A DNA stretch of 64,000 nt from Artocarpus heterophyllus (lineage: Eukaryota; Streptophyta; Magnoliopsida; Rosales; Moraceae): assembly GCA_025403435.1 (NCBI GenBank), contig CM046350.1:26289661-26353660 (forward strand). The letters run 5' to 3'. Positions 1-11,954 of this stretch are shown here, piece by piece (position 1 is the first letter of the stretch; every line of letters starts with the position of its first letter). The translations under genes were made by a program, and so were the position numbers. The notes below the pieces were generated by a model. It saw only the letters and a program-made list of their open reading frames with translations. It did no database searches and was not told the origin of the DNA.

Positions 1-536
1 CAAGGAAAATTGAAAAATTGAATAAGTTTTGAAATTTTAATAACTAACCTTGATTCAATCCTCGAATCGAGTTTATGGTTGTTAAATTACGTTCCCGAGT
101 CTTCAATCCACTGAAAACCGAAGTTTGGCTTAATTTTTGATTCAAAAATTTGAGAAAAGAAGAGAGAGAAAGGAAGATAGAGAGAGAGACGAGAGAAGGA
201 GAATGAGAGAAGAGGGAGAGAATGAGAGTGAGGGAGAGAAAGAGAGAGAGGGTATAAATAGAGAGAAAAATGAGCGGTCTCACTGTGTGAAAACCGTGTG
301 CCGCCCACGGTTTTGTAAAACAAAATATGCTTAGCTTTTGACAAATTGTTTTGCTTCAAAATTTAAAATAACAATTAAAAATAATTAGAAGTAATTAAAA
401 GTCATCAAAATAGTCAAAAATAACATTAATTTAAATATCCCACAAATAATCAAATTAAGTTTTAAACATTCATTATGACACACTAATCTACTATTTTACA
501 TACTAATATCACTTAATTAATTTTTGAGGCGTTACA
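1..536 (-). mobile_element. Partial long LTR (Ty3/Tekay-like), truncated by the window edge
   Basis: The block ends at 536 in GGCGTTACA, so read on the minus strand an LTR would begin TGTAACGCC. This is the same start as the S, T and W LTRs in this window (TGTAACGCCC, TGTAACACCC, TGTAACACCA). It also shares their design: a purine-rich tract, a TATA-like site near 252-260 and an AT-rich U3. No polypurine tract follows position 536, so this is the outer end of a 5' LTR or a solo LTR. The family link rests on termini and layout only. Confidence 0.4.
150..256. repeat. GA-rich low-complexity tract
   Basis: About 100 bases are made almost only of GA, GAGA and GGAGA words. The frames that run through it on both strands are compositional and not genes. 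It lies inside the partial LTR. Confidence 0.8.
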
Positions 537-1541
537 TATAATGGTTTTAATTGATATATATATATTTTTTAATCATCAATAGAAACTATTTTTATTATAG
601 TTTTAATTTTTATAGTCATTTTTATAACCAAAAAATTACTAAAATACCCTTAATTTTATATTCATTTGTCAATTTCTCATTAAAATTTTAACAAAAGGAC
701 TATTTTTGTAACAGTTTATATTTCAGATGGAACAGATGTTACGTTTTGAAGTTCGAGAGGGCAAAATGTTACAAATACTATAATTCCAAAAGAATTTTTA
801 TAATTAGTCCTAACTGTTTTTGTTCTTAGCTCAACTCTCAAGATAATTTTGATAACCCAAAATCTCAATGCACCATTTTGTCTCACTGCAACCCTTGTTG
901 AATTACCTTCACATTTTACCGCGCATGGTTTCCAACAGATGAACGTTAAAGTTAGAATCTCAAGCTATCCATTACAGCTTTTGCTTGTGTGGCTCTAGTA
1001 TTTCAAAGTTTTCTCACAAGCTTAAGGAGTTTGATGCACTTAAGGAAAACAAATCTTTTAGCAAGTGCATTTCTTTAGGAGTTTATTAAGCTCATTAAGT
1101 ACAAATTTAATTTTGTAGAGAGAAAGAAAACTTATCAAATTACCAAAACAGAAACAAAATTTACCCTGATTATATATATGTATATATAAATTTGTGATCT
1201 GTGATTCTGATTAGGTTCACACGCACATATTATTCTTCCCCTACTGCCACACATTTTTTTCTTCCCCTACCGCCACACATTTTGAAACTTAAATTCCCCT
1301 TGAACATTTCCACTGCAATAACAGCCAGCTTTTATCTCATTCAGAAAAACCCATTTTCATAAACTCAACGGCATCAACTCAACTCATATATGCAACTTGC
1401 AAGGTATTTGTCGCCAAAGTTTGCGGTAGCCACACATTAAACGTCTTTGCATAGTCATCATTTCTACTCCATGCAGTGGCTTAACATCAAATGCATGCAA
1501 CAGGACATCTCTCAAACAAGTAAAAAGACAGAAGGATCTGT
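537..1541. other. Gene-free stretch with the GPN3 3' UTR at its right end
   Basis: No coding region is seen. The right part must carry the 3' UTR of the minus-strand GPN3 gene. A minus-strand TAATAAA-like poly(A) signal may lie near 1082, but I cannot fix the cleavage site. The left part is AT-rich with no recognised element. Confidence 0.5.
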
Positions 1542-4500
1542 CTAGTCATCATCCTCCGGATCAAAGTCCTTGACCTTCACATCCGCATCTTCTCCATATT
1601 GTATGGCCGTGTCGATTTGAGCCAACACATACCGTATACTGCAAAAGACAATAAGGAAATGTTATGTGCTTATCATATCATCACGCCCAAAGATAAAGCA
1701 CGCTTTAAGGGCACATTTACTTGTAGGCAATGGGAAAACAGAAAGCCTTGCCAATCCTTACTTAACCCACCGTATGGTTTCCTTTCAATCGGAATAAACC
1801 ACAAATTACTTTTGTAAGCTTATTCCCTCCTAGGAAATCGAATTTATTTAGCTTAAAAAAAAAAATTCCACAGGGGATCATCGATTCCTGTCATTTTTTA
1901 ATCTCTCCTCTCCAACACCTTTCTCTTCCCCATTACATTTATTCCAAGTTAGTAAACATACCCAAAAGAAAAGGACTAACAGAAATAATGGAGCACAGTA
2001 CAAATTACAAATGATGAATCAGTAACACATTACGCAGCACCTTTTTGTAAAGCTGGTTATAAGATAACAATGACAAAAACAAAAACAAAAATAAATGATG
2101 AGAATAATATCTCATCAACCAAAACTGAAACTAGTGCCTCGGATAAAATTAGAATGGCTATCAAAAAAATGGATGACCAGAATTAAATGGAATAAATGTT
2201 GGCTATCAAAAAAATGGATGACCAGAATTAAATGGAATAAATGTAGAGAACGAGAATATACCTGCTCTCCTTCCTCAAGTCAAGTGGCAGAAAACTCACC
2301 ATACTATAATCATCAACCTAACACCACAAAAGGTGCAGGATAGTCATGCAAATCCAACAAAACCCAAAAGACAATGTCATTGTATGACCAAATAAGGCCA
2401 ACAGTGCAAATATAAGGCTACATATCAACAAAGGGGCTTCTTTATTTATACACGGACACAAAAATCTTAGCTTCCTAAGGGCCTCCAAGACGTGCATAAA
2501 AAGAAATAATGAAAAGAAAAGGAAAGGCCCTTGTGTCACACGATAAAAATAACCTTAATATACTCAAAATAACTATAAAACAGTGAATAGCGACTCTTAT
2601 TGGAAACTTAATTAAGTCTTTCAAGTAAAATGCATTTTCCTCTGAAGAAAGCAATAAACACGAGAAAATGAAAGGCGTTTCAAACAGCCATCATGCCATG
2701 CTGTTGCGGTGACAACCATGTAGAAATAAATAGAAAGACTACAAATCAAAATCTCTATGATTAGTTTTCTGTTGCGTTGATAGAAAATTTGGGTAAAATT
2801 CTTCTAAGACATCAAAAATACTCCTTTGATATCATTAATCTAAACTTTGACACGCCATCATATCAAGTCCTTCTACTCACCAGTTCAATCAAAGATTTAT
2901 TTAGCTTTGCAAATTGAGGGGCCATCCGTTGATTTAGTTCTGACAGCAAAGCATGCGGCTCGGGATTCAAAAAACTAGGAGCAGTTAGCACAGTAAACAG
3001 ATTAGACACCAAAAATAAAAGTTTGTAAAATCGGGAGAAATCAAGAGACTAAATATAGGTTGTGGTGTTACTCTTCTATATCCTTTTTGTTCGAGACAAG
3101 GTCCATTTTGGAGAGGATATTGACATGAGGCAGCTCAAGCTGAACCATTGCAGAAAGAGATGCCATGCACCCACTAATAAACTTAGTGACATCTGTCATA
3201 AACTGATACAATGGGAAATGCTAACCCATCAGCACGAAGAAACAAAGCATAGCAGGTAAACCAAGACAGAAAAAGGGAAGAAGATGCAAAGGGAATATAA
3301 ATACAGCTCCCATAACCACATTAGTTCATTGCTTTTGATACTTATACCCCTCATGGTTAAACAAAAGGAAGGTAAACAATACATAGCAATCATAACCCTG
3401 AATGAGTTAGACAGTGTTTGCTTCAGAAAGCTGTTAGTTCATCCTGGCAACTGCAGATAATTTAGGAGATTTAGAGAATAAGGATATTTTATTTAACATC
3501 CTCAGTAGGAACCTAATAGATTTTAAGGTTTTGATGTCAGAGAACATTAAAAAATAATCATTTTTGGGGTTAATGAATTTGTCACCCACATTTTTGGCTA
3601 AGAGTGGTGGGGAAAAGAACAGATGATATAAGTTCGACAAACAAAGCCTAAACCAAGGCCCTCAAAATTTGGTTGTAGGCTTGTAGCCTTGTGCTATCGG
3701 GGGTATATATGAAATTAACCCATCAAACAAAAGAGCAAAAGAGTACCTGTGAATCAAGCAAATATACTGCACAAACATTGAAGTTTTTACTTTTCAGATG
3801 CTCCACAAAGTTCCGAAGCACTGGGACATGCGAAAAAAGTTCTATTTGGCCTACAAAGTATGCAAAGATTGACATAATTTCAACCTAGAGAAACATATGT
3901 TAAAGAAGGGGTTTAAGAATCTAGATATATAAAGAAAAGGAAACATAATATCTCTTTCTTTTTCCTTTCTTTTGTCCTCCCATCCCATGTCAAGCAGCTA
4001 AAGAAATCTTATAGTTGAAATATCTCAACTACAGAACCATTGATTAACTGAATTATGTATATAAAGACACTCGGTAGAATTAGGCAATTAAGTATACCTC
4101 ACTTTAATTGATTTACATAAAAAAGTGGTGGCAGGAATAAGACATGATAAATACCTGGACAGTCGAAAACGATGTAGTCATCATCCAAGAAATTATCAAG
4201 TTCTTCAGTCAACCAATCATCCATATTCTTTTCAAGATGTCTAAGCATAGAGGTCAAGGGCCAACCATTTCAGAATCAGTTAGCAAGATACCTCCGCTAT
4301 GAATCCTCAAACAGCAATCACAAAGAATAAAGTACACCAGAATACAAGGGTTCAAAATGTTCCACATCACAATAAAAGTAAAATCAGGATACTCCATGCA
4401 GTATACAAGACCACCATTGGGACCTAATCCAAGTTCCTCCATAACATCCTCCAAGGAAATGAGTTCCCTAATATCTGCAAGCAAACAATACTTAACTCCT

Positions 4501-4933
4501 TTACTACCAAAATAAGTAAATATATCTTCGTTTTTAGAAAGAAAAAACAATCAGTTAAATTAAAACTACAACGAAAGTAAACAAGAGGTGTACTTACCCA
4601 TGGCCACAGGGTAATCAAAGTTTTCTGCAGCAGGATCTAGGTTCATAATATGTATTGTCCTCCCAACAGCTTCACAATGTTTGTAAAGACTAGAACAGTA
4701 AGTCGACTGATTACAACAACAAACGCAGAGTAAGTTAATTGATTACAATAATCGACATATAAAGTATATCATATCGTGTATAATATCACAAAATATATGA
4801 CCAATCAGTCACTTAAGAAACTCGGAAACAATAAACCAGAAATATTTTCTGTCAGAACATTAAATAGTACTTTCATGTGGTCAATCACCTTTCCACTGCC
4901 TGCTGGGCCAATCACGAGTTGAGCATAACCCAT
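1542..4933 (-). CDS. GPN3: GPN-loop GTPase 3 (nine coding exons, 267 residues)
   Basis: Join, minus strand: 4933-4889, 4706-4598, 4474-4393, 4240-4155, 3850-3747, 3202-3072, 2974-2881, 2317-2262, 1638-1542. Every intron is GT-AG and the phases add up to 804 bases. Visible motifs: P-loop GPAGSGKS (residues 9-16), DPA (39-41), the family-defining Gly-Pro-Asn loop (69-71), G3 DCPGQ (105-109), G4 SKMD (173-176), and an acidic tail ending PEDDD. GPN3 proteins pair with GPN1 and act in assembly and nuclear import of RNA polymerase II. The ATG was chosen because [15 protein letters not shown] is the conserved family start; the frame stays open further upstream. The length is usual for the family and no residue of the GTP site is missing. 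It looks intact and functional. It stands alone, with transposons on the right. Confidence 0.93.
2155..2244. repeat. Perfect 45-bp tandem duplication in the last GPN3 intron
   Basis: Two identical 45-base units (2155-2199 and 2200-2244), each starting TGGCTATCAAAAAAATGG, lie inside the intron 1639-2261. Identity suggests a recent slippage or unequal exchange. It does not touch a splice site. Confidence 0.95.
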
Positions 4934-6310
4934 GGTGTCCTTGTAACGAATTTCACTAAGCAAGTCAAAATGAACAGATAGAGTTGAAGATTCGAAGAGA
5001 TTCAATAACTGCAGCAGCAATGTAAGCAGTACACCAAATCCCAACCGCAAACAACAAAGTCAGGAAGTCAGAGTAGGCCATACACACCGATGACACAGAG
5101 AATACAAGAAAACCTGAATTATTAATAATCAAATTAAAAGACAATAAGCAAATTTCCCATTTGTTCTAATCACACAAACTGCAACACTGTTAAGTTTTGT
5201 TGCCTACAATCAGGAAATCTTAAAAAGTGTCAATTCAACCAAGAAACAAAAAATCCTTAGAACACGAAGAGAGAAAGAAAAAGGATCTAAATGTTAGAGT
5301 TGACCATGATATGATAGATACCCATATCGTCCGATTACCATAACAGCATTGGAAATTTATAAGAGCTGCTGACAAATCCCAATGCAATGATAATATTTGA
5401 ATTAATAGCTTACTTTCAAAGCTAAAGATTAGAAAGAAATAAGGGTAATACTGATACCCTTTTTGTATTTTTCTCAAACTTGGCAGAAATACTGCATTTG
5501 CCCTATATTTTTGTAAGAAGAAACATGGCTATTTTGGCAGGAACAGTTACAAAAAATTTAAATGTCACAGTTTTCTTTTGAACCACAAAAAGGGAATTGT
5601 AGAAACGGATTAGTCACGGAGACTTTAATCTAGAGAGTCTAACAGAACCCCTTTATCCAAAACAAAACACCAATTCGAAATATACAAAAAAAAAAAAAAA
5701 AAAAGAAAACGGAATTGCCAAATAAGAACCAAAAAGGGAGATAACAAACATGTAATTTAGTATTAGAGGAACAATCAACCATACAATTACAAACAACATT
5801 ACCCAAACTCACCAGAAAGCTTTTTCAAGGGGAAAAAAAACCCCTACTACTCCCCCTTCGCATTATATGTCCAACGTCCTAATTCAAATTAGCTCTAAAA
5901 CCTTGAAGAAACTGTAAAATTGTTCAAGAAAACTCCATCCCCTATTTCATGGTAAACCCCGTATATACCCAAAGAGAGAGCAAGAAATTCACAAAAAAGA
6001 ATTAAGTAATAACAACGACCGATACCCATTTCTCCAAGCTAGTTTACAATCACCAGAACGATGATATTATTTAGCAAGAAATTGTATAGGAAAGTACATG
6101 GAAAGCGGAAAATGGTGAAACAAATTAGGTGCGTATCTGCATACCTGAATCCAACGTTGTCCCTTGGCTGTTGTGTGAGGCTTTGCCCTGAACACGGGAG
6201 GGGGCTGGTCTCTCGACGAGGTGCGATGGTCTAAGGCAGCAGCGGCCTTTTCAGCAGTTCAACGCAAGGCATTCCCCCCTGTCCCTCAAGGTTTACTCTG
6301 AGACTTTCTT
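4934..6310 (-). other. GPN3 5' UTR: leader exon, 1.1 kb intron and start of coding exon 1
   Basis: A GC-richer block at about 6145-6300 ends on the minus strand in CAG|GTATGC, a good donor (exon boundary 6145). A CTGCAG acceptor places the next exon boundary at 5008, leaving 75 untranslated bases before the ATG at 4933. The 1136-base intron holds an A-run near 5684-5704. A long first intron in the 5' UTR is common in plant housekeeping genes. The transcription start near 6300 is an estimate. No TATA box is obvious just upstream. Confidence 0.6.
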
Positions 6311-6361
6311 TGAAGACAATAATAAACAAGGGTCAGCAGGCGACGCCTTTTTTTTTTTTTT

Positions 6362-6833
6362 GGCACATCTGCTCTACAAATTTTAACTTTTTTACAATAT
6401 GATCCTTATATTTTTTTATAGCAATTAAGTCTATAAACTTAACAAAGTGTGACAGTTAAGTCCTAATTATAAATTTTTTAAAATTAGGATGAAATAATCA
6501 CATGAAACGGATGTGATCTATTTAGAGCAGCTATACACTTCTTTTGCTTTTAATAAGAGTAAACAAAAAAAATTATGTCATTGTCAATAATTTTTTAACA
6601 ATTTTGTTAGCTTATATGTGAATTTTAATCATTCAAATGCTCAAAATTTGGCTCCTTCCCTTCTAAATAGGTTATGTGTGTCTCACGTGATTATTTTTCA
6701 TCTTAATTTTGACAAACGTTTGAGATCGAGGATTTAATTACCACACTTAGCTAAGTTTAATGACTTAATTATTACAAAAAAGTTTTAATGACCACATTGC
6801 AAAAAAGCCTAATGTTTAGGGGTAAATGTGCCC
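6362..6833. mobile_element. Foldback / long-TIR non-autonomous DNA element
   Basis: The left arm (about 6362-6535) and the reverse complement of the right arm (about 6655-6833) align along some 170 bases. Shared landmarks include the ends GGCACAT, then CAATTAAGTC / TAATTAAGTC, AAGTGTG, TTAGGATGAAATAATCAC / TTAAGATGAAAAATAATCAC and CTATTTAGA. A loop of about 120 bases separates the arms. No coding capacity is seen. Long imperfect terminal inverted repeats around a short loop suggest a MULE-like or foldback element. I could not find a clean target duplication because the left flank is a T-run. It lies just upstream of the GPN3 leader exon. Confidence 0.65.
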
Positions 6834-7079
6834 GTTCATTTTAAAGGATAATTAATTATTTTGAAATTTTATTTAAAGGGAGCTGCTATGATGAGAAAAG
6901 CCAAAATTCCACATAGATGAGGCACACTTCATTTAGCCATTTCATAAAAAATCAAGGGTCCTAAATTATTTTTTTTGTAAAAAAAAAAAGGGTAGGCACA
7001 AATACATTGATTATAATTTTTTAATTAAACAACTATAAAAATAATGAAAAAAACTAAATAAAAAACAAAAAAAGTCTAT
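6834..7079. other. AT-rich spacer, nothing recognised
   Basis: The stretch is low-complexity, A- and T-rich, and has no motif, gene or repeat that I can support. Confidence 0.5.
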
Positions 7080-7335
7080 CGGTAGATCGAAGGTCGAAGG
7101 GTTGCAACACATAGGTTGTGACCCCAAGTCACCGACTCATGTGTCGTGACCTCCATTGCAACGGAATCGTGATAGGGTCGCGATGATAGGGCCATAACTC
7201 ATGGATCGCAACTTTGTGATAACAAAATTGCAAAAAGGTCACGATCCGCCTTGTTGCGATAGAATGGAGAAAGGGTTGCGGCCTGCGATCCATGGTGGGT
7301 CACAACCTTCGTTGCGATGAAATTGTCAGTCTCGA
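7080..7335. repeat. CG-word quasi-repeat (GTTGCGAT / GGTCGCGAT)
   Basis: About 250 bases are clearly GC-richer than the flanks and repeat short words in both orientations: GTTGCAAC, GTCGTGACC, GGTCGCGATG, GGATCGCAAC, GGTCACGATC, GTTGCGATAG, GGTTGCGGCC, GTTGCGATGA. The copies are spaced about 20-35 bases apart. It codes for nothing visible. It may be the regulatory array of an unrecognised element. Confidence 0.6.
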
Positions 7336-7639
7336 CTAATGGTGATCGCTATGGTGGCAGGAGCTTTTCTTTTTTCTTTTTTCTTTTTTGGATTTTATTT
7401 ATTTGATGTGTATGGGTTATTTTATCATTATGAACTTCTTTTTTTCATATCATTTGATATGGATCTTATGGACAAAAGGAATGCCTCATTGATGAGCAAA
7501 ATTACGTGTCTTATATTAATTTTTTCCTATTTAAAAAAATATGTTATTTATTATTTCTTCCTTATCATTTTTTTCTCTGTTACTCTAGAAAAGAATCAAT
7601 TTCCCTAGGGTTACTTTTCTCCATATTGCATACCTTCGT

Positions 7640-8380
7640 ATGGAGGTTGGAGTCTTGTGTCGTCTCCAAGTTAGTCACGGGACTCCCTACCCCATAGAGA
7701 GCCCTCTGTTGGTGGCAATAATGGCTCTCTGAGTTTTAAATAGTTGCCGACATGGTTTTGGGGGTGATCGTTGTGTCTTGGCCACCGGATTTGCATGCAT
7801 TAGAGTTTCAACGAGCCCATAACTTTGGGATTTTGGCCCTTTAAACATTGCAAAGTTTGTAATGAGGCTTGTAAACAAGTTGGAGATTAATGCCAATAAT
7901 GTATTTCCTATAGGTAATGGTGGTATAGTCATTCGTCGATCCATTTTTGGTTTCCTATTGTGTTGCTACCTCGAAATTCCTCAGACTTGAAGGTTGTTTT
8001 TTCATTAGAGGCTTTATTTGTGTGGTTAAATACTTTTTTCTTGTCTTAGTACTTATTTTATTCTAATAAAAGCGTTAATAAATCTACCATCTAAGCTCTT
8101 ATTTTGTATCAGTACTTATTATAGTCTCTTGATTTCGATCAACCAGAAGTTTACATCAATTGTAGAAATGTTATTAAAAGAATCATATATGTTTGAAACT
8201 TGGTGTTCCTATGTGTTGTTCTGTTGTCGAACCTCGGTGGCATATTTTCTGCTTGAGCTTTATCCAAATTTGCTAATAGATCTAGCTTTTGTTCAGTGTT
8301 AAGTCTCCTTGTGTGGCAAGATCATTCAAGTCATTATATCTTTTATTTGAAATGCAACTTTCCTTAAAAAAAAAAAAAAG
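7640..8380 (+). pseudogene. Possible decayed LINE 3' end with A-tail
   Basis: The block ends in an A-run (about 8366-8379), as a LINE insertion does. A frame near 7880-7960 reads INANN...GNGGIVIR, which resembles the start of the RNase H-like domain found at the C terminus of plant LINE polyproteins. The rest is broken by stops and frameshifts. A weaker alternative is a minus-strand acyltransferase (BAHD) fragment with RRMTIPPLP at about 7915-7944. The similarity is judged by eye and is weak. Confidence 0.3.
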
Positions 8381-8920
8381 ATTATTAAGTTTTAAACATT
8401 TTTGAGTATTATTTTTATACAAATTTTTTCCTTGAAATGTAGTTCATGTTGTTTAGCAAAACTTTTGACTATGATGGCATACATTTTTCTAAATTTGCTT
8501 GAAGATATAATTTTTTTTAGTATTTATCTCTTTTTTGGGCAACTAAACAAAGTCTTTGTGTGTAACACCTTCCTAATGTGGCTTAAAAACGTACTTATTT
8601 ATATTAAATGGTATTACTCTTCATTGTTCATTTATTTCTTTCTTACTATGTACATATTAAGAATAATTTAAAAATGCAAACAAATTTGGACTTTTGAAAT
8701 TCCTTCCATACATAAAACAAAAGGTTAGTTTTCCAAACATAGATTGACTGATTGTAAAGGTAACTTAAAATAGGATCAAACATGCATTGTTCATAGCCTC
8801 AACGGTGTAGAAAATCAAATAGTATTGACATTCTAAAAAATAGGTCAATATCATCCATATACATAAGTCCACAGGCTCAATTAAACAACGTTAGCGAACC
8901 ATCTAGCATTCTATTACTAA
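8381..8920. other. AT-rich spacer, nothing recognised
   Basis: The only frame of note (about 8402-8671) is T-rich and hydrophobic by composition, and I do not consider it a gene. Confidence 0.5.
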
Positions 8921-9637
8921 TGTTGAATAATTAATTATTTAAATTAATATGAATAATTAATTTAAATCTTAGTTGAATTTGTGTAAAGGAAAATTATTCA
9001 CAATTATTTATATTAGATAATTATTGGAATAATATTATTTTAATTTAAATTGCATTGATTTAAATTAGAATTCTCTTGGATGATGCAAAAAATCACAAAT
9101 CCTATACTATGAATGGGCAAATTTTGAATTGCTATTGCTAGGGTTTGGGCACAAACTACAAAGGATTTATCCCTATGGATGGCGTGTGGAGGACAAAAAA
9201 TTAAAAGATAATTTTCCATGTGTCTTAGTTGCTCTAGGACTATTCTAACCAATTCTATAAATAGAGGTCTTTGGTCCTTTTTTATTCTCAGACAGTATAA
9301 GTGCAAAATTCAGAAAGAGAGGACTTTGATTACACATCTTTAGTGATCGATTTTTCTTTTGCACTAATGGGGTTAGAAAGAGTATTCCGGGAGGTAAATA
9401 GTTTGCTAAGTTTTGTCCATGCACATAATGATTTGCTAGAGGAAAAACAATGAAGGCCAGTTGATTGAGATCTTTTCTATAATTGTTGTTGTTCAATCAA
9501 AAGTGATGATTCCATATAGAAAAGATATGAGTAATTAAGGAATAGTTTACTATGTTACATAACCATGAATTAGTTTCCTAGGAAATAAATAAAATTTTTG
9601 AAACATTGTTGCACAAACCAATTAATGTTTCCCAACA
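8921..9637 (+). mobile_element. Probable solo LTR (copia-like, 717 bp)
   Basis: It starts TGTTGAATAATTAATT and ends TTTCCCAACA, giving TGTTG/CAACA inverted ends as in many plant copia LTRs. TTCTATAAATAGAGG at about 9252-9266 is a good plus-strand TATA box. No primer-binding site follows the right end and no polypurine tract precedes the left one. The flanking pentamers (ACTAA and TTAAC) do not match, so either an end is misjudged or the target duplication has decayed. Confidence 0.45.
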
Positions 9638-10348
9638 TTAACAACTCGATTCAAGAAAGTTAGGTTATGGACATCGGTGGGCCCTAAATGAAATAGGTTT
9701 CGCTAGCTTTTCTCATGACTGGACTCCCTGATTGATGTTGTTTAGCATTTTTGATTATTATCCAATATAAATATAAATAAACTGAAAATGTGTGAGGCTT
9801 GTGGAAGTAAGATTTAGTAAAGTAAAAAAAAAAATGTAAGTATTTAAATGTTTAGTGCCTGTTCAGGTCTGAAAAGTGAGTCTAATATGACCTCAAGTAT
9901 AAGATTGTCATAAGTAATAAAGTCACAGTAAGTCTGAGGTCGAGTCCTAAGGGAAGAATCTTAGTCCAAATATATCAAGCTTATTACTTATCTGGAGTGC
10001 AAGTTAATTTTTTACCGAGTTAGAAATTAAAATTAATTATTTACAAAGCATTTATAATTTTTACAAGTTTTTCCATCTTAACATTTTTATGATTTGAACT
10101 TCAACAATGAGAAATATCGTTTAAAGTTAAAGAAAATAAATTTATGAAAATGTTGAAGTTTAAAGGATTCACTTTGGAGTTTAACTTAATTATATTTTAG
10201 TTTTTCTAAAAATATTAAAAGATCTAAGAATACAATATACCATCTTGTGCTGACAATAAATCAAAATTACCAAGTATTTATTGCGCTAGTTCATGTCGAT
10301 AATGCAACAAAACTTCATTTTAACAAATAAATAAGATTATAAAATCAT
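9638..10348. other. Intervening DNA, nothing recognised
   Basis: AT-rich sequence between the probable solo LTR and the target duplication of V0. No frame or repeat can be supported. Confidence 0.4.
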
Positions 10349-10353
10349 TTAAC

Positions 10354-11954
10354 TGTTAGAAAAATGAGTACGCAATGGATTTTAAAAAACAAGTTAGACA
10401 TGCTATGTATATAAATTGATAAAAGATCTTTTGTACCTCTTAGTAGACCAGAAAACCTTAGAAATTGTTGAGAGAAAAAACTATCGAAAGAGCCTCAACC
10501 AACTAGACTTCCTTGTTATTCTCTTTCCATAATCGGAGTGCGCGTGGACGCACATTATTCAGTCTTTTCTCAAGTGACCTCTCCTTCCAACCACTTGAGA
10601 AAACCAAGAGCTAAAGTTTGAGATGTTGAACAATAGCTCTGTGGGAGTTTTAGAGTTTTCCCAGCAAAATACTATTCTTTAAATCTCTCAAGTGATATAA
10701 GAAGCAATAAAAAACTGTTTCCATTATATAGAGTTGGATTGGGGCTACTCCTTATTAGATTAGACTTCAAATTTCGAGTTTGGATAAACTTTTGGAGTAA
10801 AACGCATAAAGCACAAGGATTATTGACTTGGTAAGGTCTGGTCGATCGGCCTTCACTATATCCGATCAACCGAATAGCCGTGGTAGCACCTCCATGACAC
10901 GTTTTTAGCTCCTGAGACTTATCCCATTAATTCAAATCGAACCTAATGGATAAATCCTATATTATTTGATTTGGATATCTATAATAGAACTCCAATTTTA
11001 ATTCAAATAATCTAATAGAAAAGTTATTTGATTAAAACAATTCTAAATAGATAATTCCATATCAAATAAAATATCTTTCAAATAATTCAACATGTTTATT
11101 TTAAATTAATTCAACCAATAAACTAACATGAATTATTAAATCCAATCAATTGAATTTTAGCCAATCTAATAAATAACATAAGATACCAATATGTAGGAAA
11201 AAAAAAGCCATATTGTTACAGGAAATATTATAAGCTAGTAAATGAGAACCAATAGACATATATAGATCAAACACCTATAATTATAAAACAACATATCCCA
11301 ACATATATATATGTTATAATTATCAACTCTAAAGCTATTCCACTAAAAGTTTAAGCTACATTATTAAACTATATATAAATTACAAAACTCCACTATGTTT
11401 ATCGTCTATGATATATCAAATGTATGATATTCTCATAAGATATTCATAATCGACTTATAGATTAATTCTGTTTTACCTTTTTGATTATATTTATCTTAAG
11501 TTCTATTATCTTACCATTGGAATACTTACTATTTATAACCAATATAAATAATATACCATTCGGTTGCATATATGTATCCAAATGGTTAAGCACTCCTGTT
11601 TCCAATTGCATGACAATGCCTATAAAAAAATATCATTAACTCTATAAAAGAACTATGGATTCTATATATATGAATAATGAGTCTACATAAATCAAGAGTC
11701 ATGTCTCTAACGTACTAGTATGCGTACTTTTATATAATTCAGATGTCACCCTTTAATACATCAAAAGACACAAGTCAAGAATATGGACTCTTTGATTTAT
11801 TTCAAGTTTAAGATATAACACATATGTTTGTCTAAAGTGGATTGATTTATATAAATGGAATTAATAATCAAATCAATTCACATTTAGTCCTAACATAATA
11901 TATCATCACCAACAACAATATACCAATGTTTCTACTTATAGAGTCTAACTCCAA
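10354..11954 (-). mobile_element. V0 solo LTR (copia V family), left segment
   Basis: It starts TGTTAGAAAAAT and can be followed collinearly along the 2.0 kb V1/V2 LTRs. Shared blocks include the GAGCCTCAACCAACTAG region, the AAAAGTTTAAGCTAC region and the GGTTGCATATATGTATCCAAATGG region. It breaks at 11954, where S inserts, and resumes at 30640. The pentamer TTAAC at 10349-10353 recurs at 30973-30977, a perfect target duplication around the whole nest, so V0 is a solo LTR formed before or without an internal region. By homology its transcription sense is minus. Confidence 0.85.

Noticed and set aside
137..334. Arginine/glutamate-rich frame in the GA tract
   Set aside because: It is a pure composition effect of the GA repeat and lies in an LTR.
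4254..5050. Frames at 4254-4550, 4424-4618 and 4805-5050 as separate proteins
   Set aside because: They are GPN3 exons read through into introns; the spliced model explains the conserved parts.
7687..7944. Minus-strand BAHD acyltransferase fragment (RRMTIPPLP)
   Set aside because: Only a few residues resemble the family, there is no HXXXD or DFGWG motif, and the A-tail on the other strand favours a LINE remnant.
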